Shown here: positions 11,431-22,480 of the stretch, piece by piece | Numbering within the stretch: position 1 is the first letter of the stretch | Layout: each line of letters opens with the position of its first letter | Assembly (NCBI GenBank): GCA_019925095.2 | Contig: CM034411.1 | Span: 9,570,001 to 9,634,000, forward strand | Direction: 5' to 3' | Source of the DNA: Dendrolimus kikuchii | Taxonomy: Eukaryota > Arthropoda > Insecta > Lepidoptera > Lasiocampidae | DNA: 64,000 bases | Made by a program: the position numbers and the translations under genes | The notes under the pieces: generated by a model | What the model was told of the DNA's origin: nothing | Database searches by the model: none | Seen by the model: the letters and a program-made list of their open reading frames with translations, nothing else

Positions 11431-11560
11431 TATTCTATTTAATTTCTTATGTTTATTTATTACAATAAATACAAGGGGGAACTGGGATGGGAGATTTCTT
11501 TATTCATTTTACGTTTATAGTACACATTTTACATTATTTATCTATACAATTATAATGAAT

Positions 11561-11889
11561 TTCTTTTAATATTTTCTTAAGTTTTCGCGACTTGTATACA
11601 TAATAAAACTACGTTTTAACGGTTTTAAGCGCGGTAATTTTATTTGATTTCGGTTTTTCCGACGTTTCGGCCACTTTTCAGTGGCCGTGATCACGGAAGA
11701 CAAAGATGTCAAGTGTCAACGAGTATTGTTAAAGTTTTATTTAGCCTGCCGCCAACTTATTAATTTTAATTATTTAATTTTAATTTTGTTTATGGTTATT
11801 ATTTACTCTATGGGAGCCTAATCTAATTTACTACCGCTTCGCAACATGTTATGGCTTGAAGAGAAGAAGCGGCGCAAGAAACTCTTCAC
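11561..11889 (-). mobile_element. PLE 3' end fragment, minus strand
   Basis: From the left it has the ttttcttaagttttcgcgac extension, ataataaaactacg, the cggccacttttcagtggccg hairpin, tgatcacgg, and the PLE 3' UTR, up to aagaaactcttca. There it stops exactly at the start of BEL LTR-derived sequence. It matches the left arm of the 6108-8795 pair almost base for base but carries no coding sequence. Confidence 0.85.
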
Positions 11890-12290
11890 GTAAAAACATT
11901 CACGCATCGCGCGCGCATTTGAGATATCCACCCAATTGCAATACTAACCGGGTTCCAAGAGCTTGGTGATAAGTGGCAAGTGAATCTAGTTGTGAAGCGG
12001 GAGATATATAACAAGAGAACACGCACTGCTGCTCCTGTATCGCAGACGCTCCGGTTACTCAGCTCATATTATTACGGGTGAGTCCATTTATCTCCATTCC
12101 CTCTTACCCTTGCACCCTTGAAATCTGGCAATCGGCCAGATCATATGGTCTTTCGAACCGAATATTCCAACTGGCGACCTATTTATACAGTCTGCAACAA
12201 CCGTATTTTGCCATTTTATGGTTAATTCAAACCAAATTGTAAATTTTCGCATACCTAAAAAGTTAAATAAACAATCATTATCAATCTGCC
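11889..12290 (+). repeat. BEL/Pao left-side LTR and leader remnant
   Basis: The first 90 bp (11889-11978, starting cgtaaaaacattcacgc) are repeated at 14269-14358 on the other side of the integrase frame, as LTRs would be. Beyond that the two sides diverge. Around 12170 an aactggcgacct segment resembles an LTR/primer-binding junction. The left end is cut where the PLE tail abuts. Exact LTR limits are uncertain. Confidence 0.55.
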
Positions 12291-12293
12291 CAC

Positions 12294-14129
12294 ATTACCA
12301 TTCAGCAACACTTTTGTTGGTCAGACAGTACTATCGTACTCGCCTGGCTTAAAACTCCTTCTCAATCCCTACAGGTCTTTGAGGCCAATCGAGTCTCTGC
12401 CATTGCAGCCAAGCCATGTAACCCTACTTGGAGACATGTACCCTCAGCTCTTAACCCTGCCGACTGTGCTAGCAGGGGAATATCAGCACAGGAACTCTTA
12501 GCCTATGACCTATGGTGGTCGCCTACTTGGCTCAAGGCCCCACCTGATACCTGGCCCACGATGCCCCCTGCTTTGGGTCATCACGTACTGCCTGGTCTAA
12601 AACCCAGAAAAATGGTAGCTCACATCGCGGTTCCTGATCTAGACACGGATTTACTCACGAGATTCAGCTCCTTAGACACACTTGTAGGCGTAACCGCATG
12701 TATTAAACGTTTTGCACACAATTGCTTGGTATCTTCTCACTCTCGCATCGTTGGTCCCATTACCGTAGACGAACGTAAGAAAGCGCTCTTACACTGGGTA
12801 CGCTCAGTCCAACAAAATATGTTCGCTGAAGACATCCACCGACTGCAAACTAACAAATTATGTACAGTGCGAATACAACGCCTCTCGCCCTTTCTCAAGG
12901 ATGGTCTTCTTAGAGTAGGAGGGCGCTTGTCCAACTCAGCCCTTAGATATGACACACAACATCCCCTCATCTTACCCAGTTCAAGCCCCCTTGTGGACCT
13001 AATTATAGATCATTTCCACACTATACACTGCCACCCGGGCGCAGATACACTACACGCACTACTCCGTCAACAATACTGGATTTTATCTGGAAGGCGAGTC
13101 ATTCGTCACCGTGTCTTTAAATGTGTACGCTGTTTTAGGCATCGAGCTCAGCCGAATCCCCCTTTTATGGCCGACCTACCGGCTGATCGAGTCAGCCCAC
13201 AACCGGTGTTTAGTCAAGTGTCCACGGATTTTGCCGGACCATTCCTAATTAAATCAAGTACTCTACGCAATGCCAAACTTCTCAAAGGCTACTTTTGTGT
13301 TTTCGTTTGTCTCGCCACCAAGGCAGTGCACTTAGAGGCTGTCTCGGAACTTTCTACGGACGCCTTTTTTGCGGCATTGCAAAGGTTCGTTAGTCGGCGC
13401 GGAATCCCTACCCTAATTCGCTCTGATTGCGGTACAAACTATGTCGGCGCAAGAAATCAGCTCATAGAAGTACAAAACTTCTTAAAGGCCAATGATGATA
13501 GAATTACGCACAAGCTAGCCACACAGCAGATCACATGGTTGCTCAATCCGCCCTCAGCTCCTTCTTTTGGCGGTCTGCACGAGGCAGCCGTGAAATCTAC
13601 TAAGCAATTACTCTATCGCGTATTAGGTGAGCAGCATCTGACCTTTGAAGAATTTTCTACACTCTTAGCCCGTATTGAGGCCGTTCTCAACTCTCGACCA
13701 CTCTGCCCTCTGTCTTCAGACCCTACAGACTTCGAAGTCCTAACCGCTGGTCATTTCCTTATAGGTCGCCCACTTACCGCATTACCCGAACATTCCCATG
13801 AATCCTCTCCTCCATCAACCCTACGACGTTTTCGCTTAGTGCAAGCGTTGGCTCAGCGATTTTGGACCTTGTGGTCGAAATCCTACCTGCACACTCTCCA
13901 ATCCCGATCTAAATGGACTACGGAAACCAGTCGACCCAAGATTGGTGAGCTGGTACTCATAAAGGAGGATAATCTTCCCAGACTCCAGTGGAAGATGGGA
14001 AGAATAAAGAAGATTCTGCCCGGAAAGGATGACGTCGTCCGAGTCGTAGAACTCAGCACCAAGGATGGCAGCTTAACGAGACCAGTCACAAAGATTGCTC
14101 GTCTTCCCCTCGACGACAACAGCACTTAG
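12294..14129 (+). CDS. pol: BEL/Pao polyprotein fragment: RNase H end, integrase, C-terminal domain
   Basis: A single frame of about 611 codons; the ATG at 12561 is internal. It begins with the end of a BEL-type RNase H (CWSDSTIVLAWL) and an ALNPADCASRG segment. An integrase zinc-binding region (HCHPGAD, then CVRC) follows. The catalytic core has Asp in STDFAGPF (about residue 312), Asp in RSDCGTNY (378) and Glu in FGGLHEA (430), with the wide D-E spacing typical of BEL/Pao. The C-terminal part (SKWTTETSRPKIGELVLI) matches the domain that follows BEL integrases. Gag, protease and RT are absent upstream, so this is a deleted element, although the surviving frame has no stop. It would act in the nucleus to integrate element cDNA if complete. 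Confidence 0.85.
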   Translation: MTIQQHFCWSDSTIVLAWLKTPSQSLQVFEANRVSAIAAKPCNPTWRHVPSALNPADCASRGISAQELLAYDLWWSPTWLKAPPDTWPTMPPALGHHVLPGLKPRKMVAHIAVPDLDTDLLTRFSSLDTLVGVTACIKRFAHNCLVSSHSRIVGPITVDERKKALLHWVRSVQQNMFAEDIHRLQTNKLCTVRIQRLSPFLKDGLLRVGGRLSNSALRYDTQHPLILPSSSPLVDLIIDHFHTIHCHPGADTLHALLRQQYWILSGRRVIRHRVFKCVRCFRHRAQPNPPFMADLPADRVSPQPVFSQVSTDFAGPFLIKSSTLRNAKLLKGYFCVFVCLATKAVHLEAVSELSTDAFFAALQRFVSRRGIPTLIRSDCGTNYVGARNQLIEVQNFLKANDDRITHKLATQQITWLLNPPSAPSFGGLHEAAVKSTKQLLYRVLGEQHLTFEEFSTLLARIEAVLNSRPLCPLSSDPTDFEVLTAGHFLIGRPLTALPEHSHESSPPSTLRRFRLVQALAQRFWTLWSKSYLHTLQSRSKWTTETSRPKIGELVLIKEDNLPRLQWKMGRIKKILPGKDDVVRVVELSTKDGSLTRPVTKIARLPLDDNST

Positions 14130-14173
14130 TCAGCACTATAAATGGGAGCCGTCACCTTTTCCCCGGGCCCCAG

Positions 14174-14630
14174 GATGTTCACGCCACCGCGTAACGAACG
14201 ATGATTCCCCGAAAAAGTAATTTACCCCGCACTTCCGCGTCTCAACGATCAGTCTGAATCGATCCGTCGTAAAAACATTCACGCATCGCGCGCGCATTTG
14301 AGATATCCACCCAATTGCAATACTAACCGGGTTCCAAGAGCTTGGTGATAAGTGGCAAAGCAATAAAAGCAAAAGCGTGGAGGTCAACAGTTACCGCGCA
14401 AAACATACTTACACTTGGGGGAACAAAAACAAATCTCAGAAGTTTGTCGCCAGTCAACAATAGTTTGCCAGTTTGTCTCGCACACGACAAATCTCCCCCA
14501 CAGGGATTTGGCGGATCTGATCCTATAATAAAATCAACTATATTTATATTTTGTATTGGGAATTTTCTTCGAGATTCTGACGTTTTGATATTCTATTTGT
14601 GTTTTCTGGTCAATAAACGTTGCTATCAAT
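14174..14630 (+). repeat. BEL/Pao 3' LTR (probable)
   Basis: A purine/GC-rich tract (gggccccagga) precedes tgttcacgcc at 14174, a plausible LTR start 45 bp after the pol stop. The region holds the 90 bp direct repeat (14269-14358) and ends near a polyadenylation signal in ctggtcaataaacgttgc (14605-14622). The right border is approximate. Confidence 0.5.
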
Positions 14631-15090
14631 AGGTACCTCTGTAAAAATTAATAGCTGAATTATTCAAATGTTTTCGTTGACAAACTTCCAATAATAAAAA
14701 TATTTGATAAAATATTTCGAATTGAGTTTTCCATATATATTATCATATAATATGTTATCATATTTTAGCTACTCTAGATTATAATCTAAGTTAAATGCTA
14801 TAATACATGTAAAATATGTAGTTCAGATCGCTGTCGGTGGGGAGCGTTCCCAAAATGCTGGCCGCATTCCCACGTTGTATGGCAACGCTTATCCGTTACC
14901 CTAAATATAGGCCAGCCCTTTGGTCACGTGAGACTACTTTCAATCGCCTTGAAAGGTCTCGATAAAGTTGATAAGCCTCACGTCCCCATGGCCTCAAAGT
15001 CTCAACAGTCTTTCAGTTTTCTAGTTATTTTATAAGATAACTAGGGTGTAAGATTCTTTAATTTTACTTTCACTAAGAGATTAATGAAAA
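14631..15090. other. Spacer with a short repeat (14840-14905)
   Basis: The words agcgttcccaaaatgctgg and cacgttgtatggca at 14844-14886 recur in inverted orientation at 56410-56475, so a small dispersed element is likely. The rest is AT-rich. Confidence 0.4.
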
Positions 15091-15093
15091 TAT

Positions 15094-15246
15094 TTTTTTT
15101 TATTGCATGAGTTCAGCAGACAGGCAGACGGCCCACTTGATGGAAAGTGGTTACCATCGCCTATGGACATTTGTAACACCAAAGGTGCTACAAATGTGCT
15201 GCTGCTCTCTTAAGGGAGACTGGAACCTGGTCACTAATGCCGGAAT
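15094..15246 (-). repeat. Dispersed family A, partial
   Basis: It runs from an A/T tract and tgcatgagttcagcagacag through gttaccatcgcctatggac and gctctcttaagggagactgg to gccggaat, then stops. Family A reads on the minus strand here and lacks its 5' half. Confidence 0.75.
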
Positions 15247-15454
15247 AAGCAAATATAAATAAAGCAAAAGGCGTATATTAACATCGTAACGAGTGGAAAT
15301 CCTACTTCTCTACATATTTCTATGAGAAATAGGCGTGATAATGTATATAGGTAGGGTGTCAAGTTTCACAAGGAAAACGTCGGTCGTTGTGGGAATGAAA
15401 CGAGCCGTACATTTATGTACTTAATATAAATAGTAATCAATTAATATATATTAG

Positions 15455-15715
15455 ACTAGCGATCTCGGCAGACGTTGTCCTGCCCTGAAAAAATAAAATC
15501 TAAAACCCGATTGCAGCGCCCAGTATTTTGTTTAGATTGATGGATTACATTATTGAAGTTTTAGTGTAGGGATCCCTAATTTTTATCAAGCTTATATTAA
15601 TCAGGGATAATGTAGCATTGAAATGGTGATAGAATTTTAGAAATTCGTACAATAGTTTTTGAGATTATTTATTACAAAAATACAAACCTTACCTCTTTAT
15701 AATATTAGTATAGAT
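15455..15715 (+). repeat. Dispersed repeat family C ('cggcagacgttgt')
   Basis: It starts tagactagcgatctcggcag, acgttgtcctgccctgaa. It contains agaattttagaaattcgtac followed by agtttttgagatt, and ends near ataatattagtatagat. A relative starts at 46041. It is the kind of lepidopteran repeat that begins with ctag and ends in a consensus tatagat; class not determined. Confidence 0.55.
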
Positions 15716-18060
15716 TTATACGGATTTAAACATAACATATTTTACATGTTTAGGTTAATTTTCACTTTCCATTTGTAATGTGACAGCTGTCAATTCCATT
15801 TTTTTTTGGCACAAAGTCTATGTTATTTATTTTTTTGAGATTAGTTTTAAATCTAATAAAAATCCTTTAATATTTTTTTCAATTTGTAGCGGCGTTAAAA
15901 AATTGATAGTTAAATTACATTTTATCAATGTTAAATGCAATTTTAAATATTTTTTTAATATTACATTTTGGTCAGTTTTTAAAATCTCAGAATCAAATAA
16001 AGAATCATTTAAAATCGTGCCTAAAATCGTTAAAACATTGTTTTAATTATGACTACCTATCACTCGCGAGAACGTAAGAAAATACTTCAAAAATTGTTGT
16101 TTCAATACTAACCTGCTATGCGTTAATTGTACATATCTTATATGTATATCATATGATATTTACTATGGTCTGGATGTTTGGGATCAGCCCCAGAGTAGTA
16201 CGTTGTATATTACCCGTACCACAAGCGTAACTTGTTTAATTTAAGGATATGCAATATGTGTGTTTCGATTATTTAATTAAAAAAAAACCATATATTTTAT
16301 TCTTTAGTCAATTTGTTTTCAACCTTCAGTCACCCGCATGTATTGTGGCCGGCTACCCCTAATTTTTATTTATTAACTAAATAGAACACACACACACACA
16401 CACATTTTTAACATAATTATATGGCCAGGCAGATAGATGAATTGATTGAGGTGACTACTTTAGCCAAAATAGGCACGAAACCCTAAAAATAAGAAAAAGT
16501 AACCATACATCGTGGTTTACTATTTAGTATGAAAGGGAACAGCTACAATATGACGCCTCTAATAAGCCGAGAGGAGGCTGAGCGAGACTCGAATCAGAAT
16601 TAAAGAAACTTCCCCACATACATTGATATTCATTAAATGGATATGGTATACATTGCCTTGCGTTAGGGTAGCGTAGTTTTCATGAATAAATATATATGCT
16701 GGAGAGGAAGTAAAACTTAACCAGTTTTTCTGAAGTATATATTCATACAATTATCATGTCGTTCTTGCCATCAGCCACTGCTACTCCAGTGCTAGACGTA
16801 TGCCTCCTCGAGTATTTTTGGTTGGACTGTGACTCGTCTACTCCATGAGGCATCGGTCTTATAGCAGGAAGATGTACCGGCCCATGGCCACTTCAGAAAC
16901 TTACACGCGTTGTCGATTACCTTCGTTCTTTTATAGCATCCTAGTTTTAGCAGAGAAACACTCAACATAGCAGCCGGCTGACGGTGACGGAAAACATCGT
17001 GAGTAAATTTACACAGCGAGAAAATCTATTACTCAAAATCTCTTGAAAACAGGTAGACTCCAGTTCAGCAGTCACACAATTATATTTATACACTGCAGTT
17101 TTAGATCAATACATAATATCTACTAAAATGCGTCGATAATATCAAGACGTTTACGCATAATAATATTGCGGACTCGTTAAATTTAAATAACCACATACTG
17201 AATAGTATCAGAGTCCTAATAGCTAGGCACAAATCCGAACCAATACTACAATTTCAGTCGCTTTCGTTTCGAGTTTAATTAATGGACCCTTTTACACACA
17301 GAATTCTTAAACGGTCCATTTACGCGACCCTGGCGATTTTGGATTCATTTTTATGTAAACACTCTTATTACATCCCAAGAAATGCCTAACCTAAACTGAC
17401 AATACGTGACTCGTAAGCCTTAATCTAAGGTCTAATGCTAACTAAGCGACTGATTAGGAGACTCATGAACAACTGTCGCTTGTTGGACTCTATACTTGTT
17501 GTCATTTTGTATTAATCGACAATCGTTGACATATTTTGAACTGCAATTAATTAAATAGTTTATGCTAGACAGACAAGACACTTTAGAATTAGAAATCTTA
17601 AAGTGCTTACAAGAAATATTTCTATATATATTATAATCGTTAATTTCAAGCTTTTCAAATTGATTTGCTATTTAATGGCATGGTGATGTATGTATTTATT
17701 TAATATTAATAATAAGATTATTAATATGTAAGTCTTATTAATGTATTGAACTGAATTTAATATAATATTATAATTAGAGAAAACGAGTAGTTTTAAAGAG
17801 AGATAGTAGCAGGCGACCAGTCGCTCGGTCAGCGATAGCTTTAATGCGTTAACTTTAAGTGGACCGATAAGTGTCCCATCTAGTTAAACTATATCGGTGA
17901 TTGGAGATACGTGGAATAACAACTGGAATTAGCCATAGGCCCTTGCGTTTGTATTCTAGGCTTTTTAGAAATATTCTATCGTACATAGGATTGTACTAAT
18001 TTTATTTACGCTTTCAAGCGCAGGTTTTCTTTGATTCTCCACTGATGATATATCTCAATG
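15716..18060. other. AT-rich spacer with small SINE-like fragments
   Basis: At 16153-16270 there is a piece shared with 29035-29180 (tttactatg, ccccagagtag, gtatattaccc, cgtaactt). At 16975-17010 a cggaaaacatcgtgag word typical of lepidopteran SINE tails occurs. A (CA)n run lies near 16388-16404. Open frames (15780-16046, 16559-16750) have no motif support. Confidence 0.45.
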
Positions 18061-18094
18061 TTACTTATGTTGGGTCAATATATATATAATCCAT

Positions 18095-18440
18095 CCAACG
18101 ATGGATACAATTAGAAATGAGGATATCCGCAAGAGAACCAAAGTAACCGACATAGCTCGCAAAATTAGCAAGTCGAAGTGGCAGTGGGCCGGTCACGTCT
18201 ATCGCAACACCGATGGCCTATGGAACAGAAGAGTTCTGGAGTTAAGCCCACGTCTCGGTAACGAGGTAGTTTACGGTACGGTAAACGTAGTTCCGGACGC
18301 CCTTCATCCCGATGAACTGACGACCTGTGCAAGGTCGCCGGTAGGCGCTGGATGAGGAAGTCAGTGGACAGGGATGAGTAGCGCCGACTTGGGGAGACCT
18401 ACGTCCAGCAGTGGCCTGTGATTCGCTAACGACGATATAT
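18095..18440 (+). pseudogene. LINE reverse transcriptase C-terminal remnant
   Basis: The first frame reads IRKRTKVTDIARKISKSKWQW, then AGHVYR. In another frame further on, residues like a Trp-Arg-Arg-Leu-Gly-Glu-Thr-Tyr-Val-Gln-Gln-Trp stretch end near 18420. This is the C-terminal end common to many insect LINE endonuclease-RT proteins. At least one frameshift separates the halves, so it is a dead 5'-truncated copy. Confidence 0.65.
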
Positions 18441-18539
18441 CTCGCTTCGAATTCATTTCTTGCTCTCGCAATTTAAGCCCTTCCAGTCAACATAGACTTA
18501 TTACTCCTATTCATAATACAACGTTTTTCAATCATTCTT

Positions 18540-18985
18540 TCACGGTTAAGGCTGTCCAACTTTAGAATACAATGCTTGTTGCTGTCAGACAAGCAAAATC
18601 ACTAATAACATTTAAGAACATGGTCAGGAAATATCTGCAATATGATGATATGTAATTTTATATAATTAGTATTATATTGCATATAGCTATATTTGTGTTT
18701 ATTATGTTTAAATAGCTGCATTTTATCACTATATATTGTATATGAATATAACTTATGTGTATATTTGTGTATATAGTATAGTTATATATTTATTATTAAA
18801 AGGTAAGTAATCGTACAATAATTATGTATACCACCATCTCCATTCCTAATTAGCAATATTATTGCCACGGGTTGTCAGGAAGATTTCGCATTTTAGCGAT
18901 AAGACCGCCCTTTGTGCACAATTAGAATAATAACTACGTAAGTTTTCTGTAATGGTGTCCATTAAAGTGTTATCTATCTATCTCA
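18540..18985 (+). pseudogene. LINE (CR1/Jockey-like) ORF2 end and 3' UTR
   Basis: A short frame ends with Val-Arg-Gln-Ala-Lys-Ser-Leu-Ile-Thr-Phe-Lys, then Val-Arg-Lys-Tyr-Leu and a stop near 18654, which is like ORF2 ends of Jockey/CR1 elements. An AT-rich 3' UTR follows with a gttgtcaggaagatttcgc, ttttagcgataagaccgcc block and a (TATC)n tail at 18969-18983. It is severely 5'-truncated, with no RT core present. Confidence 0.6.
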
Positions 18986-19068
18986 ACAATACATTATTAA
19001 GTTAATATTTGTATAGAGGTGACAAATCTTTGGAACATGTAAACCTAAAAAGTTTAACTTTCACTAAT

Positions 19069-19198
19069 GGCCGGTTCCTATATCTTACCGACTGCTCATT
19101 TGCCAACTGTCGGATAAAATTTACCATAAGCTCCGTACATCTGATGTTAAAATTCAATCGATGGCAAGTGAACGAATAGTAAGATATAAGAACCGGCC
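19069..19198. repeat. 130 bp palindromic MITE
   Basis: The ends ggccggttcctatatcttac and gtaagatataagaaccggcc are inverted repeats with one mismatch in 20. The sequence between has no coding capacity. A second, clipped copy lies at the window start. The target duplication is not clear. Confidence 0.75.
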
Positions 19199-19492
19199 AT
19201 AATAGACGTCGTTATAATTCTTAAAGCTTTATTTAAGAATAAACTACAAGCCATGTAAGTACACTGAATGTTTTCAACCCTTAGTTACGCATGCGGTAGC
19301 CACCCCTAATATTATGCAATTTTACCACACCATTGTATACGGGCATTTTCCAAATTTCAGCGATGTAGATATTTAATCGTTTGTTAGAAAAATAGCTGTG
19401 ACATACATAAACAAACGGACAAGCGGACAGACGGAAGGACATGTTAATTTTATAAGGGTTTAATAGTTCCCAAAATAGCTATTGTTACGAAT

Positions 19493-19880
19493 TTATAGGC
19501 GATTTGTAGGATGCAAATTCAAAAATGCCGTTGCAATTACCACAAAGTTTATTAGAAGTAAACATACTGTTAGGACACTATATTATATGAACTAATTGCT
19601 TACCCGTGCAATTGTACATTGTATAAAACAATTAAATTTTCTATAATACAGAGAGAGCATTATTAACCATTGTATAGTCCAGACATGTTTTTAATTAAAC
19701 TCTTACAGCTAATAAATTCGTTTTTTTTAAAGGACCTACGGAGCACCATCCTAACAATACGTAATTCACAGTTTTTACAAGTATAGCCGAATATAACAAA
19801 ACCAAACCGTAGGGCAGAAAATCGTTATCACATAAATCGCGCACAGTTTGTCGTTATAAGATATTCGCTCAGACTAGTGT
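19493..19880 (-). repeat. Degenerate solo-LTR-like copy (tgttacga family)
   Basis: It begins tgttacgaatttataggc and keeps aaaatgccgttg.aatta and gtttattagaa, the words that mark the better copies at 25927-26292, 31603-32007 and 50286-50614. The far end has decayed and cannot be placed. Confidence 0.5.
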
Positions 19881-20555
19881 ACTAGGTAACGCTTCGTTCG
19901 CAGTCAGAACAAGACTGACGTACTTTTCGACTGATCGACCCTCATCCATTTGTAAATTAGACATGGCCTCCTAGCAACATGCTGCCCACTGGTTCTTGAA
20001 ATCCTTAAATGGTCGGCTTAATGGTTTCTAAGAATTTGCAAGAAATATCAACAGAGGAAAGAAGGTTTTATGACGTCTTACGGCGGCATGAACAAAGAGA
20101 TTAGCACGAACAATATATCACTCAAATTCAAAGGGGTAATAAGACACCCGCAAAGGATTAGCTTGCAACACCATGATATTCTTAAAGAAGTCACTTTTAC
20201 CTTTCTATTAATAAGGTTTATAAGAAAATTTTAAAATTCTTTTCACAACATATGGTTGTATGTTTTTATCTAAAAATGGTCATTATTTTAAAGCGACTTC
20301 CGGCACGTTCCAGGAAAAAACCTAGGCTACTCAATAATTCAACTCGGAAAATGGAAAAGTGAAGAAACCAAAACAATAAAGAAAATACATGTAAGAATTT
20401 CAAAGCAATAACAATTTGTAAAAATAAGGTGTTGCTTAGAAGAATAATAATAAGTAAAAAAGTAACACTCAAAAGCTCCTAAATCCTATATAACTAGATT
20501 TTTAGAGCTATTATTTAAAGGAAAGCAAGAAAAAACTTTTATTTGCCAAATCTAT
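19881..20555. other. Spacer, no feature recognised
   Basis: Low-complexity AT-rich sequence. The frame at 20266-20472 is hydrophobic by composition only and has no supporting motif. Confidence 0.45.
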
Positions 20556-20559
20556 TTTG

Positions 20560-20715
20560 TTGTGTTCCGGCATTAGTGACCAGGTTCCAGTCTCCCTTAA
20601 GAGAGCAGCAGCGCATTTGTAGCACCTTTGGTGTTGCAAATGTCTATAGGCGATGGTAACCGCTTTCCATCAAGTGGGCCGTCTGCCTGTCTGCTGAGCT
20701 CCTGCAATAAAAAAC
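20560..20715 (+). repeat. Dispersed family A, 3' half
   Basis: It reads gttgtgttccggcattagtg, gaccaggttccag, agagcagcagcgcatttgta, ggcgatggtaaccgctttcc, gggccgtctgcctgtctgct and ends ctcctgcaataaaaaa. Sense orientation is inferred from the A-rich end. Confidence 0.8.
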
Positions 20716-20744
20716 CAAAAAAAAACAAATCATTCTGAAAATGC

Positions 20745-21200
20745 AATTTTTAGTCTGTGTGTCTGTTAGAGCATCACGTGAAAACTACAGAACGGATTTA
20801 AATTAAACTCGATACAGAGCCAGCTTATATCCCGGGGCGTAACTTAGGATACTTTTTATACCGATAAATGACGTCGTTTCTGTGGGATAGACGAAAATAG
20901 CGAAAAAGATGACGCTGCGGTTACATCTTTTTAGAAACTATTGAACGTATATGAATAAAACTCGACATAGTGCTAGCTTATAACCCATGTTAACAATTAG
21001 GATATTCTTTATCCCGATAAATAATGTAATTTCCATAGAATAAACGGATTAACAAAATACATGGCACTGCAATCGCGTTTTTTTAATTCACTAACAAATA
21101 CCTACGTTGTCATAAACAACATCTCATTCATTGTATTACATCAAATCAGGTTGGCTGCGACTCGCTTCTATTTCGCTGCGCAATTGTGTAGATTATATGG
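20745..21200 (-). repeat. Dispersed family B, inverted copy
   Basis: It contains cgtgaaaactacagaacgg, actttttataccgataaatg, acgtcgtttc, and a second half with ctttatcccgataaataatg and cactgcaatcgcg. It is the reverse of the 9590-9990 repeat, and both have the same two-part structure. Confidence 0.6.
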
Positions 21201-21339
21201 ACTAGTTTCTTTTTTATTGGAGTGAACTTAGTAACAAGGAACGGTAACGTTTTAGGTAAAAAACCTAATTAAATTTGTATATACGTAACATAGAGCTACT
21301 TACCACCTACTTACTCTAGTATAAGATTTAAATGGATCA

Positions 21340-21400
<61 letters not shown>

Positions 21401-21427
21401 CATATATATATACAGATATATATATAT

Positions 21428-21495
<68 letters not shown>

Positions 21496-21509
21496 TTATA
21501 TATATATAA

Positions 21510-21590
<81 letters not shown>
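21340..21590. repeat. Compound (CA)n-(TA)n-(TG)n microsatellite
   Basis: About 20 CA units, then about 170 bp of nearly pure TA with a few interruptions, then about 19 TG units. The CA and TG ends are complementary and the TA core is self-complementary, so the whole tract is one long hairpin. The open frame through it (21332-21712) is a repeat artefact. Confidence 0.9.
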
Positions 21591-21593
<3 letters not shown>

Positions 21594-21602
21594 GTGTGTA
21601 TA

Positions 21603-22192
21603 TTAGGTTGGGGAAAAAGTTTCTTCGCATTTTATATAAAAATTCGAAAGGTTTTTTTTATAAAGTTTATTTACATTTGACTAAAGTATGTAGGTGCCAT
21701 TTTGTTGGATAACTTTTTGCCATCTCGTAGGTAGGGACGTGATCCCAATACTATAAAAATTTTGGGGCTTCTGATAAAAAAACTGCGACAAGTGGTTTTG
21801 ACAGTCCTCTCGTGATGTTGATATTAACCTGATACTGCCTAAGGAATTCTGCAGAGACCGAAACAGGTGAAAATCTGAAGGTGCAAGGTCAGGCCTATAC
21901 GGCGGATGCATTAACACCTCCCAGCCAAACTCTTGTAATTTTTGCTGAGTGGCTAAAGATGTGAGAGGTCTAGCGTTATCATGGTGAAAAACCACGCGCC
22001 TTCTGTTGATTAATTCCGGCCGCTTTCTCTCAACTTTTTGCTTTAATCTCATCAGTTGTTCGCAGTACAGTTCAGAATCGATGGTCCTGCCTGGCGGTAA
22101 CAGCTTTCGCATATAGTATGTATGAACTTGTAAGGAGATCTTATTACAAGTTCATACTTACTATATGCGAAAAGGCTTTTTCCCCAACCTAT
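21603..22192 (-). mobile_element. Internally deleted mariner (copy 1)
   Basis: The termini taggttggggaaaaag (left) and ctttttccccaaccta (right) are inverted repeats next to TA-rich flanks. Only the 3' half of the transposase remains. An unusual inverted copy of the right terminal sequence (22105-22133 against 22144-22172) sits at the internal break. It inserted beside or into the TA microsatellite. Confidence 0.85.
21681..22112 (-). pseudogene. Mariner transposase, C-terminal part
   Basis: The frame retains the second and third catalytic residues of the DD34D triad (HHDNARP and PDLAPSDFHLF) and the C-terminal tail to a stop at 21681. The N-terminal DNA-binding domain and first catalytic Asp are gone, replaced by inverted terminal sequence, so the ATG at 22112 is not native. 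Transposase would cut and paste the element at TA sites, and this remnant cannot. Copy 2 at 57895-59116 has the matching C-terminus and keeps more of the gene. Confidence 0.85.
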
Positions 22193-22359
22193 TATATATA
22201 TATATAAAAATATAAAATGATGACTTTTCTGTCTCTGTCAATGTAGCCAGCCCTCTGAGCATCTTACTCATTGACGATGTTTTCCTAAACTCATTTATGT
22301 ACTTACAGTATAAATAAGTAAATAATCGACAGACGAACACACATTGCATATCCCAAGAT

Positions 22360-22480
22360 AAGTAAGTTACGCTTGTGTTATGGATAAATTACAACAGACC
22401 ACTCTGGAACCGATCCCAGACACCGTGACCGGAAAATTCAATTACGAAATCCATCATCCTAGGAACGGAGCCTGTTTGTT
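22360..22480 (-). repeat. SINE-like fragment (family T)
   Basis: Read on the minus strand it has ggatcggttccagagtgg, then aattta..cataacacaagcgtaac. It shares this order with 29035-29180 (plus), 16153-16270 (plus) and 42400-42475 (minus). The best copy has a tRNA B-box-like ggttcgattcc at 29040-29050. Confidence 0.45.

Noticed and set aside
12737..12970. Minus-strand frames inside the BEL pol gene (also 13883-14125)
   Set aside because: They are antisense to an intact integrase frame with catalytic residues.
21340..21590. CRISPR-like or satellite interpretation of repeat tracts
   Set aside because: Dinucleotide repeats without spacers, in a eukaryotic genome.
21332..21712. 126-codon frame across the microsatellite
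   Set aside because: Translation is almost only Thr-His and Ile-Tyr repeats from CA/TA/TG tracts.
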